Of a stretch of 64,000 nucleotides of DNA, positions 44,973 through 53,615 are shown piece by piece. The notes under the pieces are model-generated. The model was not told the DNA's origin, ran no database searches, and worked only from the letters and a program-made list of their open reading frames with translations. The stretch is from JANQIV01 sp050117315 (lineage in GTDB: Bacteria > Bacteroidota > Ignavibacteria > Ignavibacteriales > Melioribacteraceae), in assembly GCA_050117315.1 (NCBI GenBank), contig JASFMY010000002.1, positions 90,195 to 154,194 on the forward strand. The letters are read 5' to 3'. A program made the position numbers and the translations under genes. Every line of letters starts with the position of its first letter. Positions within the stretch are counted from its first letter, which is position 1.

Positions 44973-45545
44973 TTAACGGGCTAATAAGCCGTAAAACAAA
45001 AAGTTATTTATTTCAAGAACAAGATCGGTGTAATTGGGATACAATTTTTGTAACTCCGGATCTTGAGGAAGCTCCATAAGTTTGTTTGCAACAAAAAGGA
45101 AAAACTCCGGCTTCATATTTTTTCTTATATCGCCTGCTTCCTGTGCTTCTTTCATAAATTTGAGAAATTTATCCATACTCTTTTTATATACTTCTCCCAT
45201 CCATTCGTTCATTCCCGGTTCGGTATTCTCCAAATATTCCTCAAGAAATTCATTGCTCATTTTATCGGTATATTCCTTTTTCATATTCAGGATGAATTTA
45301 ATCTTTTCAGTAAAAGGAATATTTTGTTTATTAACTTCATCAAGTCTTTCGTAGCCGTCGTCAATTAGCTTATTGAGCCAAGCTTTAATTAACTCATTTT
45401 TGTTTTGGAAATACTTGTAAAAGGTCATCTTACTTACGTTTGACTTTTGGCAGATTTCCTCCACCGTTATGCGTTTGAAACCAAAGCGGGTGAATAAATC
45501 CTCCGCTGTGTTAAGTATATCCAGCTTTTTCTTTGGTAATTCCAT
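44973..45545 (-). CDS. TetR-family regulator of the export operon
   Basis: 190 aa. N-terminal HTH: ILNTAEDLFTRFGFKRITVE, ICQKSNVSKMTFYKYFQNKN. The rest is helical ligand-binding domain. First gene of the operon, 12 bp before the barrel gene. A perfect palindrome sits between the -35 and -10 of its promoter, so it probably represses its own operon until a ligand binds. Confidence 0.93.
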   Translation of the reverse strand: MELPKKKLDILNTAEDLFTRFGFKRITVEEICQKSNVSKMTFYKYFQNKNELIKAWLNKLIDDGYERLDEVNKQNIPFTEKIKFILNMKKEYTDKMSNEFLEEYLENTEPGMNEWMGEVYKKSMDKFLKFMKEAQEAGDIRKNMKPEFFLFVANKLMELPQDPELQKLYPNYTDLVLEINNFLFYGLLAR

Positions 45546-45613
45546 GATTCTCCATTATTTACGAATTTTCAAAAACTATACGAAAATTGTTCTATTTTAT
45601 AAAACCCGTACAA

Positions 45614-45642
45614 AAATTACGGTTTCGTAAACTGTTTGTCAA
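45614..45642 (-). promoter_or_regulatory. promoter and TetR-type operator of the export operon
   Basis: Read on the minus strand: TTGACA (45637-45642), 17 nt, then TAATTT (45614-45619), a sigma-70-like promoter. In the spacer and overlapping the -10 is a perfect inverted repeat TTACG-AAAC-CGTAA (45617-45630). Position and shape are those of a TetR operator. The next gene downstream on this strand is the TetR gene. Confidence 0.7.
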
Positions 45643-45651
45643 GAGAAATAA

Positions 45652-45838
45652 TAGAGTTTCTGCCAAATTAGATATCTAAACGTTTTGTCCGACCGGCATG
45701 GCGGGAGGGAGAAATCTTTGAAATCGTACTCTAATTGAAAGATTTCCCGTCAAAAAGATACGCCAAAGGCGCACAGGCGGCGGACAGGCTCACCTAAAAA
45801 ACGGGTTCGACAGACTTTTTATTTTGCAGAAACTTTAT
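45652..45838. repeat. MITE-like element, family A, 187-bp inverted copy
   Basis: Ends are TAGAGTTTCTGCCAAATT and ATTTTGCAGAAACTTTA. In reverse complement the body matches the 6203-6340 copy (ACAAAACGTTTAGATATCT, GAAAGATTTC, AACCCGTTTTTT) with about 45 extra bases (GCCTGTCCGCCGCCTGTGCG, CCTTTGGCGTATC). It lies directly upstream of the export-operon promoter. Confidence 0.85.
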
Positions 45839-45959
45839 TAGAATAATCACATTAACGTAACTTTCATCATGTAGATTATTTTTTTAAAAAAGTTTAATTT
45901 AGTTTTGTCAAACTAATTTTCCTTTTGCTGATGACAAATATATGCGTCTCTTCTGTTCC

Positions 45960-46016
45960 CTTCGGATACATGGGCTTTTCCATATATCATTTTACTAACT
46001 CATTCTATAATTAATT
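45960..46016 (+). repeat. leader segment shared with 48712-48768
   Basis: CTTCGGATACATGGGCTTTT and CTAACTCATTCTATAATTAA in the leader of the propeller lipoprotein recur at 48712-48768 with few changes. Here the segment is followed by AAGGAGATTTATT and the gene start; at the second place no gene follows. Confidence 0.7.
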
Positions 46017-46031
46017 TTAAGGAGATTTATT

Positions 46032-47384
46032 ATGTCCAAAAGAACTTTGTATTTAACTCTGCTTTATATCTCTCTGGCTTTTGTTATGCCGTGGACCGGC
46101 TGCACCGAAGATGCGGAGGATAGTTTAACTGCTCCTGACGGAACTACTATTACCCTAGAAAACGCCGGAAGTCTGCAGCTTTCTTTTAACAAGACTTCCG
46201 CTACGGAAGCAACGGAGGATATCGACACAGTTACGGCAATACTTACAAGATCGGGTTACGAGTCTGTACAGGAAAACATTGCAGTTGGGGACGGCTCTGC
46301 AAGCGGAACAATGTATAACGTAGCTGAAGGAACATGGCATCTTACAATAAGAGCCAAAGATTCTACAGGCACAGTACTTTACAGCGGCAATACTGAAGTG
46401 GAAATAGTAAGCGACCAAACAACGTACGTAACAATTGAACTTTCAGCCGCCGCAACGTCGGGCAACCTGTCAATAAACGTAACATGGGAAGAAGGTGACG
46501 GGATTAATTGGACGGTATACTCAGGCAACCCGGTATTGGATTTAGGAGCGTCCGGTGAATGGGATGACTACGATGTTGCTCATCCGTCAATAATATATAA
46601 TGGAACTTATTATGAGATGTGGTTCGGTGGGTACGATGGCTCTAACCATTCTATTGGATATGCCACATCGACCGATGGAATAAATTGGTCTAAATACTCA
46701 GGAAACCCTGTGCTGAATTATGGGGACTCAGGTGAGTGGGATGATTATATTGCCTCTCCTTCTGTTATATATGATGGAACAAGCTACGAAATGTGGTATT
46801 CAGGATATGACGGTAGTAATTACCGCATTGGTTACGCTTCATCTCAAGATGGAATTAATTGGACGAAATATTCGGGTAATCCAGTAATGAATTTGGGGAC
46901 ATCTGGTGAGTGGGATGATCAGAGTGTTAGTTACCCCTCGGTAATATATAACGGAACACATTATGAAATGTGGTACACTGGTTATGATGGTACAAACTGC
47001 AGAATTGGCTATGCAACATCAACCGACGGGATTAATTGGAGTAAAAATTCAGGAAATCCGGTTCTTGATCTCGGAACAACCGATTCGTGGGACGATGAAA
47101 GATTAATAGAACCAAATGTTATATTAAATGGAAGTGATGATTATAAAATGTGGTATTCAGGATATGACGGCTCATCAACCAGGCATATTGGGTATGCAAC
47201 GTCTACAGATGGGATTAACTGGACGAAATATTCGGGTAATCCGGTGTTAGATGTAGGTACTAGTGAAATTAACAGTGGCTTATTTTCATCGTTCGTTTTA
47301 TATAACGGAACAAGTTACAAAATGTGGTTTGGTGTTATTAGCGACGGGATAAATCGTCGTATAGGTTACGCAACTTCCCCGTAG
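46032..47384 (+). CDS. lipoprotein with five-bladed beta-propeller repeats
   Basis: 450 aa. Lipobox WTGC (Cys24), then a beta-sandwich domain (about 35-150) and five repeats of about 55 aa, each with DGINWxKYSGNPV, GEWDD, YNGTYYEMWYxGYDG and RIGYATS. The repeat pattern fits the five-bladed propeller of glycosidase families 43, 62 and 32; I cannot see the catalytic acid triad of an enzyme with certainty. A surface-attached carbohydrate-binding or hydrolase protein is likely. The strong identity between blades implies recent internal duplication. Confidence 0.82.
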   Translation: MSKRTLYLTLLYISLAFVMPWTGCTEDAEDSLTAPDGTTITLENAGSLQLSFNKTSATEATEDIDTVTAILTRSGYESVQENIAVGDGSASGTMYNVAEGTWHLTIRAKDSTGTVLYSGNTEVEIVSDQTTYVTIELSAAATSGNLSINVTWEEGDGINWTVYSGNPVLDLGASGEWDDYDVAHPSIIYNGTYYEMWFGGYDGSNHSIGYATSTDGINWSKYSGNPVLNYGDSGEWDDYIASPSVIYDGTSYEMWYSGYDGSNYRIGYASSQDGINWTKYSGNPVMNLGTSGEWDDQSVSYPSVIYNGTHYEMWYTGYDGTNCRIGYATSTDGINWSKNSGNPVLDLGTTDSWDDERLIEPNVILNGSDDYKMWYSGYDGSSTRHIGYATSTDGINWTKYSGNPVLDVGTSEINSGLFSSFVLYNGTSYKMWFGVISDGINRRIGYATSP

Positions 47385-47495
47385 TTTTTTCCTCCTTCGC
47401 TAAAGCTTTGGAGGGTAGATAACTTTTTCCTTCGTTGAGGCTACGGAGAGGATGAATCCATTCTCCGTAGCTTTAGCGAAGGAGAAGTCTGTGGT
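47385..47495. repeat. palindromic repeat that replaces the mazF 3' end
   Basis: Three related arms alternate in orientation: TCCTTCGCTAAAGCTTTGGA, CCTTCGTTGAGGCTACGGAG, and CTCCGTAGCTTTAGCGAAGG. They can form a long hairpin. The repeat supplies the last codons of the mazF frame, so it was inserted there. Confidence 0.75.
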
Positions 47496-47756
47496 TTTCC
47501 AATCTAGATTCTTAATCTGGTTGGATAATATTACGCCGCTGATTTCTATATCGGCGGGAAGTTTTACTTCGAAAAGGTATCCTTTTACCCGGCTTGTTAC
47601 GGGACAAAATATCGCAAGATTTGTTTTGCCGTTATACACCGCCGGAGATATAACCAAAGCAGGCCTTCTGCCTGATTGCTCACGACCGGATTGCGGATTG
47701 AACATCAACCAAACAATATCTCCGCAATCAGGGATATACTGCTTTGGCTTTACCAC
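47400..47756 (-). pseudogene. mazF: MazF/PemK-type toxin with rewritten C-terminus
   Basis: 118 aa from a GTG at 47756 that overlaps the mazE stop, a coupled arrangement. YIPDCGDIVWLMFNPQSGRE, GRRPALVISPAVYNGKTNL, CPVTSRVKGYLFEVKLP and ISGVILSNQIKNLDWK are the MazF mRNA-interferase core with the conserved RRPALV and TSR blocks. After DWKT the normal C-terminal helix is missing; the rest is translated repeat (FSFAKATENG, VASTKEK). RNase activity is doubtful. No intact antitoxin is present. Confidence 0.8.
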
Positions 47757-47874
47757 TGCTCTGCCCCGGTTTTCTCCCCGAAATCTATTTCTTTATGAAG
47801 ATTCGACTTTTTATACCGGAGACTAATTCATCCAAACTATATTTTTCCCCTTCAATTGGTTCAACTATAATTTT

Positions 47875-48370
47875 AACCCGTTGTTCGAGATACTTACGAT
47901 CATTACAGTCAATAGTTATACAAATATTCTATAATGAGTTAACACAGCAACGAGCTGGATGACAAAGAAAAGCTAAAAAGAGTGTAAATAAAAACCTCCG
48001 AAGTCTTCCCGCAAGGCGCTCACAAGAACACGCAAGGCGCCGACAAGAGCACGTAAGGCGCTGACAAGAACACACTAGGCGCCGACAAGAGCACGCAAGA
48101 CACTGACAAGGGCACGCAAGACGCTCACAAGAACACGCAAGGCGCTCACAAGAGTCCGCAAGGCACTTGGGGAAGGCCGCAAGGCATACTGGGGAAGCCT
48201 GCAAGACATTGAGGGAAGTTAAAAATAAACTGTGGATGTTAGCAAATAGTGCAAATAACGGGGAAAAACCCGTCTTTTCCCTTTCCGGCTGTGCCGATAG
48301 GTCTCAACAAAAACCGTGTTTTCTTTAGACGGCATACAACTGTCTAGCTTTTTATTTCGAACAACGGGTT
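47875..48370. mobile_element. 496-bp non-autonomous element in mazE with 6-bp target duplication
   Basis: Terminal inverted repeats AACCCGTTGTTCGAGATA (left) and TATTTCGAACAACGGGTT (right) agree at 17 of 18 positions. AATTTT stands on both sides (47869-47874 and 48371-48376). Excising it with one duplication restores an uninterrupted MazE reading frame, which fixes the borders to the base. No transposase is encoded. The centre carries the 21-bp tandem array at 48011-48220. Confidence 0.93.
48011..48220. repeat. 21-bp tandem array inside the mazE element
   Basis: Seven good units at 21-bp steps from 48011 (consensus GCAAGGCGCTCACAAGAACA plus C, with variants CGAC/TGAC and GAGC/GGGC), then three degenerate units with GGGGAAG in place of CACAAGA. 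The sequence is unrelated to the 508-801 array but the period is the same. Confidence 0.9.
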
Positions 48371-48493
48371 AATTTTATTATTCTCCAAAGTTAGATTTAC
48401 ATACTCGTCTTGTCGAATCTTTGATTGGAATGCAAAAGCATTCGGGATTCTCAGAGCCAAACTATTACCCCATTTTTGAATCTTGACACGTAT

Positions 48494-48919
48494 TTTACAC
48501 CTTCCTTTTGTTTCTACAATAAAGATACATAAATCGTCCGGGGCTAGTAATAAACAAAACCATCCGGCGCATCTGTTTCGCGACCCCTCCGTAGTTTTTG
48601 TTCTACATTTTTTATAGCCCTTGTATAATGTGGGCTGTATTTTTTTATTTCTCAATCGGTGTAAACCAACATTCAGCCAATCACCCTTTCATCCAATCCC
48701 GTTCATTTTTACTTCGGATACATGGGCATTTCCATATATCACTACACTAACTCATTCTATAATTAATTTAGTTTGCTGCCGTTTCAGTTTCTTTGCCTTT
48801 TAGAATCTTCCTGAATGCATTTAACAGTTTACAAAATAATTTTACAAGATTGATTCCCCATAAAAATATCTTTATTATTAATAACCACTAACAAACTAAA
48901 ACTAGAATTAAAATTTAAA
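48494..48919. other. spacer before the 5'-nucleotidase-like gene
   Basis: Holds a small stem AGCCC / GGGCT followed by TGTATTTTTTTATTT (near 48617-48650) that could terminate + strand transcripts, and the copied leader segment at 48712-48768. No gene seen. The region from 48500 to 48600 shows no recognisable relic. Confidence 0.5.
48712..48768 (+). repeat. second copy of the propeller-lipoprotein leader
   Basis: CTTCGGATACATGGGCATTT and CTAACTCATTCTATAATTAA match 45960-46016. After the match the sequence changes to TAGTTTGCTGCCG with no gene, so it is the stub of a lost paralogue or a copied regulatory segment. Confidence 0.7.
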
Positions 48920-50680
48920 ATGAAAAGAATACTTTATTTATTTTTAATCGCCTTTTTGTTTTCTACTTCTGCATTAATCTTTTCGCAGGAAGTAAGATTA
49001 AAATTTATTCAAACCAGCGATATACACGGCGCTGTCTTTCCTTATGATTTTATAAACGATAAGGAAACAAACTATTCATTGGCCAACCTGCAAACGTATA
49101 TAAGAAAAGAACGGGAAAACACGGACCGGGAAGTGATTTTGCTTGACGGTGGAGATATATTACAGGGCCAGCCGACCGTCTATTATTACAATTACGAAAA
49201 ACCAAATATCCCGCACCTTTACGCTGAAGTTATGAATTATATGGACTATGATGCCGCAACCGTAGGTAACCACGATATTGAGCCGGGACACGAAGTTTAC
49301 GACAGGTTCACAAACGAGTTACAAATGCCGTGGCTTGCTGCAAACGCCGTAAATGTAAGTACGGGCGAGCCGTACTTTGAGCCCTATGTTGTAATCGAAA
49401 AGAAAGGAGTTAAGATCGCCGTACTCGGATTAATTACCCCGGGAATTCCCAAATGGCTTAATGAAAAAATTTGGGAGGGAATTGATTTCGAAGATATGGT
49501 CGAGTCCGCGGAAAAGTGGGTGCCGATAATCCGGGAAAATGAAAACCCGGATTTATTAATCGGGTTGTTTCATGCAGGTGTTGATTATACTTACGGCAAC
49601 GAAAGCGCCGATACCTATAGGAACGAAAATGCTTCACAGCTTGTTGCGGAACAGGTCCCGGGATTTGATATTATATTTGTCGGGCACGATCATCAAGGCT
49701 GGAACTTTAAAGTAAAAAATCCCGATGATGAAGAAGTATTAATCTTAGGAACGCAAGCTCATGGAAGAACAGCTACTGCTGCGGAAGTTAACTTAAAATT
49801 TAATGAAGAAACACAAAGCTGGGAAAAAAATATATCCGGGGAAATAATAGAAGCCGATAATTATGTTGTTGACGAAGATTTTATGAATAGATTTCACGCG
49901 AGTTATGAAACAATTAAAGAGTATGTCTCCAGACCAATCGGAAAGTTTATTTCACCTGTTTCATCTAAAGATGCATTCTTCGGCAATTCCGCTTTTGTTG
50001 ATTTTATTCATAATGTACAATTGGAATTAAGCAATGCCGATATATCTTTTACAGCCCCGTTAACTTTTAATACAATAATTAAAGAAGGGGATCTTTATGT
50101 AAGAGATATGTTCAAATTATACAAATACGAAAACACTCTTTACACAATGGAATTATCCGGCTGGGAAATAAAAGATTACCTGGAATATTCATATTCGCTT
50201 TGGTTCAACACTATGCAGAATGAAGATGATCACTTGTTGAAATTTGAACTGGATGAAAACGGGGATATTGTATACGGGAGGGGTCACCCGCAATTGTTAA
50301 ATCAATATTACGGTTTTGATTGTGCCGCAGGTATTGATTATACCGTTGATGTATCCAAACCCGACGGGGAAAAAATAAAAATAATTTCTTTATCCAATGG
50401 AGAGCACTTCCGGTTCGATAATAATTATCTTGTGGCTCTAAATTCATACAGAGGCAACGGCGGCGGCGGTCATTTAACCAACGGTATCAGCTTAAATAAG
50501 GAGGAAATAAAAAATCGAATTAAATCGGTCTCGGGAAAAGATTTGAGATTTTATATTATGAAATGGATTGAAAAGCAGGGAACTATCAGTCCGCAGGCAA
50601 ACGGAAACTGGACCGTCATACCGGAACAATGGTGGTTGAAAGGTAAAGAAAAAGATTATAAAATATTATTCGGCAACTAA
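48920..50680 (+). CDS. secreted 5'-nucleotidase / UshA-like metallophosphatase
   Basis: 586 aa with a signal peptide (ends IFSQ). N-terminal metallophosphatase: FIQTSDIHGAVFPYDF, LLDGGDILQGQP, AATVGNHDIE, LIGLFHAGVDY and DIIFVGHDHQGW. C-terminal 5_nucleotid_C domain from about 330 (DAFFGNSAFVDFIHNVQLEL, YKYENTLYTMELSGWEIKDYLEYS, VALNSYRGNGGGGHLT). It should hydrolyse extracytoplasmic nucleotides or related phosphoesters for phosphate or nucleoside uptake. 17 bp ahead of a serine hydrolase gene on the same strand. Confidence 0.93.
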   Translation: MKRILYLFLIAFLFSTSALIFSQEVRLKFIQTSDIHGAVFPYDFINDKETNYSLANLQTYIRKERENTDREVILLDGGDILQGQPTVYYYNYEKPNIPHLYAEVMNYMDYDAATVGNHDIEPGHEVYDRFTNELQMPWLAANAVNVSTGEPYFEPYVVIEKKGVKIAVLGLITPGIPKWLNEKIWEGIDFEDMVESAEKWVPIIRENENPDLLIGLFHAGVDYTYGNESADTYRNENASQLVAEQVPGFDIIFVGHDHQGWNFKVKNPDDEEVLILGTQAHGRTATAAEVNLKFNEETQSWEKNISGEIIEADNYVVDEDFMNRFHASYETIKEYVSRPIGKFISPVSSKDAFFGNSAFVDFIHNVQLELSNADISFTAPLTFNTIIKEGDLYVRDMFKLYKYENTLYTMELSGWEIKDYLEYSYSLWFNTMQNEDDHLLKFELDENGDIVYGRGHPQLLNQYYGFDCAAGIDYTVDVSKPDGEKIKIISLSNGEHFRFDNNYLVALNSYRGNGGGGHLTNGISLNKEEIKNRIKSVSGKDLRFYIMKWIEKQGTISPQANGNWTVIPEQWWLKGKEKDYKILFGN

Positions 50681-50697
50681 TTTATCGGGGCAATCAT

Positions 50698-52215
50698 TTG
50701 AAGATAGTTAAACAATTTTTAATTCTTGTTTTATTATTTACATCGTTAGTTTATACACAAAACAAAGTCGACGTTGAAAAGCTTGATAAAAGATTTCAAG
50801 AAGCCGTAGATGAATTTGATTTGATCGGTTTGGCGGTTGGAATAATAAAAAACGGAGAAATAGTTTTAGCCAAGGGTTACGGAGTAAAGGAAACAGGTAA
50901 AAGCGATAAAGTAGATACTCAAACTTTATTCGGTATTGCATCGCTTTCAAAAGCTTTTACTGTTGCATGCATCGGGATGCTTGTAGATGAAAAAAAATTA
51001 GACTGGAATGATAAAGTAATAGATCACCTCCCGTGGTTAAAGCTTAGCGACAATTATGTTACAAACGAATTAAGAATTGTTGACCTGCTGACTCACCGTG
51101 CCGGGTACAATACATTTGACGGCGACTTGCTTTGGTACGGCACAAATTATACAAGCGAAGAAATTGTAAAAAGGTTTCGCCTGATGCCTGCAAAGAAAAG
51201 TTTCCGTATAGGTTACGGCTATTCCAATTTGATGTTTATTGTTGCCGGTTTAGTTATAGAAGAAGTAACGGGTAAAAGCTGGCATCAATTTGTAAAAGAA
51301 AGAATTTTTCTGACGCTCGGTATGCAGACAACAAACACTTCAACTTCAGAGTTTAATGAAAATAGTAATTATGCATTACCTCATTTGAAAAAGACAAAAC
51401 AGGAAATCTTGAATTATGATAGTGTCGGCCCGGCTGCATCAATAAATTCCAATGTTGATGATCTTTTGAAATGGCTTAAGTTCTGGCTTAACAGAGGAAA
51501 AGTTAATAATGAAGAATTATTGTCTGAAGAATCAATTGATTTTATATTAACTTCTCAAACTGCATTGAACGGCGGCAAGGGTGATAAAATCGACGGAAGT
51601 CATTTCAGCAATGTTGCCTGCGGTTGGTTTTTGAGCGATTATGCCGGAAGAAAAATTATTGCGCACGGCGGCGGACTGCCGGGATTTATTTCAAGAATTA
51701 CATTTGTACCCGAAGACAACCTGGGAATAATAGTTTTAACAAATGATGAGGGCTATATTGTTACTGCTGTTGTCAACACAATCTTAAATACATATTTAAA
51801 AAACAATAATGAAGAAGATCGGTTTGAAAAATTAAAAGAACGGTTAAAAAAACGTGAAGAGAGAAAAGAAAAACAGAGAAGTGATTTTTACGAATCAAGA
51901 GTTGAAAACACAAAGCCTTCCATGGAGTTCGAAAAATACGCCGGCGCCTACGAAGATAAAATGTACGGCAAAGCTGAAATCGGTTTTGATAATAATGAAT
52001 TGACGTTAAGACTGCTTCCCGCTGAAAAATTATTTACTTCCAAAATGATGCACTGGCATTATGATACTTTCAAAATAAAATTTAAAGACCCGTTTTTACC
52101 GGAAGGATTAGTAATTTTTTCAATAAATAAAAACGGCAAAGTAGAAAGCTTCAAAATAGATCTGCCCAACCCGGATTTTCATTTTTATAATTATTTTTTT
52201 AAAAAGATTGATTAA
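50698..52215 (+). CDS. serine beta-lactamase-like hydrolase with DUF3471-type tail
   Basis: 505 aa starting at a TTG (50698; no ATG lies near). Signal peptide ends VYTQ. Class C penicillin-binding fold: SxxK with Ser82 (IASLSKAF), Y-x-N in GYGYSNLMF, and HGG in IIAHGGGLPGF. After about 380 a lysine-rich linker (KKREERKEKQRSDF) leads to a beta domain (about 405-500) like DUF3471. Periplasmic peptidase, esterase or D-amino-acid amidase; the substrate is unknown. Probably co-transcribed with the nucleotidase-like gene. Confidence 0.88.
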   Translation: MKIVKQFLILVLLFTSLVYTQNKVDVEKLDKRFQEAVDEFDLIGLAVGIIKNGEIVLAKGYGVKETGKSDKVDTQTLFGIASLSKAFTVACIGMLVDEKKLDWNDKVIDHLPWLKLSDNYVTNELRIVDLLTHRAGYNTFDGDLLWYGTNYTSEEIVKRFRLMPAKKSFRIGYGYSNLMFIVAGLVIEEVTGKSWHQFVKERIFLTLGMQTTNTSTSEFNENSNYALPHLKKTKQEILNYDSVGPAASINSNVDDLLKWLKFWLNRGKVNNEELLSEESIDFILTSQTALNGGKGDKIDGSHFSNVACGWFLSDYAGRKIIAHGGGLPGFISRITFVPEDNLGIIVLTNDEGYIVTAVVNTILNTYLKNNNEEDRFEKLKERLKKREERKEKQRSDFYESRVENTKPSMEFEKYAGAYEDKMYGKAEIGFDNNELTLRLLPAEKLFTSKMMHWHYDTFKIKFKDPFLPEGLVIFSINKNGKVESFKIDLPNPDFHFYNYFFKKID

Positions 52216-52227
52216 AAATCTCTGCGT

Positions 52228-52276
52228 CTTTGTACCTCTGTGGTGAAACAATTATTTTTACCACGGAGACACTGAG
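52228..52276. repeat. small palindromic repeat before dinB
   Basis: TCTGCGTCTTTGTACCTCTG and GTGGTGAAAC are mirrored by TACCACGGAGACACTGAG. This type of CTCTGTG/CACAGAG palindrome is a common intergenic repeat. Confidence 0.45.
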
Positions 52277-52284
52277 TTTGTAAA

Positions 52285-53285
52285 GTGCAAAATTCATACA
52301 AAAAAATAATTCACATAGACATGGATGCATTTTACGCATCCGTTGAAGAAAGGGATAACCCTGAATTAAAAGGCAAACCGATTGCCGTAGGCTACCCGGG
52401 AAAAAGAAATGCCCGGAATTAATTTTTATCCCTCCCCGTTTTGATGTTTATAAAAAAGTATCAAAAGAAATAAGAGAAATATTTAAAGAATACACAGACT
52501 TGGTTGAACCTCTTTCACTTGATGAGGCTTACCTTGACGTAACCGAGAACAAAAAAAATATTCCTTCTGCAACGGAAGTGGCAAAAGAAATAAAAAAGAA
52601 AATTAAGGAAAGGCTTAATCTCACTGCTTCTGCGGGCGTATCGATAAATAAATTTCTTGCAAAGGTTGCTTCGGATATGGATAAACCCGACGGGCTGTTT
52701 GTTATTCCGCCCAAAAAAACAATTGAGTTTATTAAAAAATTGCCGGTTGCGAAGATTCCGGGTGTGGGAAAAGTAACGGCAGAGAAAATGAAAAAGATGA
52801 AAATCAACACCGGCGCTGATTTAAGAAAGTTCGCTAAAGAAGAGTTGTCTAAATTTTTTGGTAAAGTCGGTATTCATTATTATAAAATTGTTCACAACGA
52901 ATACGATTCGCCCGTGCAGCCGAACAGGATTAGAAAATCAATCAGTTCGGAAAATACTTACGCCGACGACTTAACCGATGAAAAGGAAATGCTAAAGCAA
53001 ATAAAAAAAATATGTGAAGGTTTGTTTAAGAGTATGCAAAAGAATGAAACAAACGGCAAGACGGTAACTCTTAAAATTAAGTATCACGATTTTGAACAAA
53101 GGACCCGGTCAAAAACCGTAACCCATTATTTAAAATCAAAAGAAGAATTATGTGAGATTGCTGAAAGTCTTTTTTGGTCCCCGGATAAACCGGGTAAACC
53201 CGTAAGGCTTTTTGGAGTTGGAGTTTCTAACTTAAACACTGAGGAGAAAAAGATAGAAAAGGACCAGTTGGATTTGTCGTTATAG
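52285..53285 (+). pseudogene. dinB: DNA polymerase IV (dinB) with internal deletion
   Basis: GTG 52285 opens KIIHIDMDAFYASVEERDNP, ELKGKPIAVGYPGKR. Then the frame hits a stop and the next frame takes up at KKCPELIFIPPRFDVYKKVS, YTDLVEPLSLDEAYLDVTEN (catalytic SLDE), GVSINKFLAKVASDMDKPDG, the HhH motif VAKIPGVGKVTAEKM and the little finger to 53285. About 26 codons around the usual GVVATASYEARKFGVRSAMP segment are missing, with an out-of-frame join in an A-run (52402-52410). The palm-finger link is lost, so the polymerase cannot be functional. All other parts look well kept, so the loss is recent. Confidence 0.9.
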
Positions 53286-53615
53286 ATTTTAAGAAAATGG
53301 AACGCAGATTATTATGATTTAATATGATTGGTTATGATCTTAATTAATCATAACAATCCGTGTTCTATTCAACAATCATGTTAAGTTGTATATGTCACAA
53401 TTACCGCAAGACTTTTTGGTGTCGGAGTTTCCAATTTAAACACTAAGGAGAAAAAGATAGAAAAGGACCAGTTGGATTTGTCGTTATAGATTTTAAGAAA
53501 ATGGAACGCAGATTATTATGATTTAATATAATTGGTTATGATCTTAATTAATCATAACAATCATAATGATCCGTGTTCTATTCAACAATCATGTTAAGTT
53601 ACATATGTCACAATT
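53205..53615. repeat. tandem duplication of the dinB/recQ 3' junction
   Basis: A unit of about 200 bp (the dinB tail, the intergenic region and the last bases of recQ) occurs twice, at about 53205-53408 and 53409-53615. Copy 2 keeps an open RLFGVGVSNLNTKEKKIEKD tail and has a 9-bp insertion (ATCATAATG). The first 40 bases differ mostly at silent codon positions while the rest is nearly identical, so the two copies look mosaic. Confidence 0.88.

Larger units (their letters stand above)
47750..48493 (-). pseudogene. mazE: mazE antitoxin gene split by a 496-bp element
   Basis: N-terminal part (48377-48493): RVKIQKWGNSLALRIPNAFA, VNLTLENNKI, the MazE/AbrB DNA-binding fold. The expected start codon is ATA (48491-48493), most simply a mutated ATG; AGGAAGG stands upstream. 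C-terminal part (47750-47874): KIIVEPIEGEKYSLDELVSG, one-base loss, NLHKEIDFGEKTGAEQW, stop overlapping mazF. Removing the insert and one target copy restores ENNKIIVEPIEG exactly. Three lesions: lost start, insertion, frameshift. Confidence 0.9.

Noticed and set aside
47929..48204. Cys-rich open frame on the minus strand over the second 21-bp array
   Set aside because: Same artefact of the 21-bp period, and it lies inside a mobile element with no start context.
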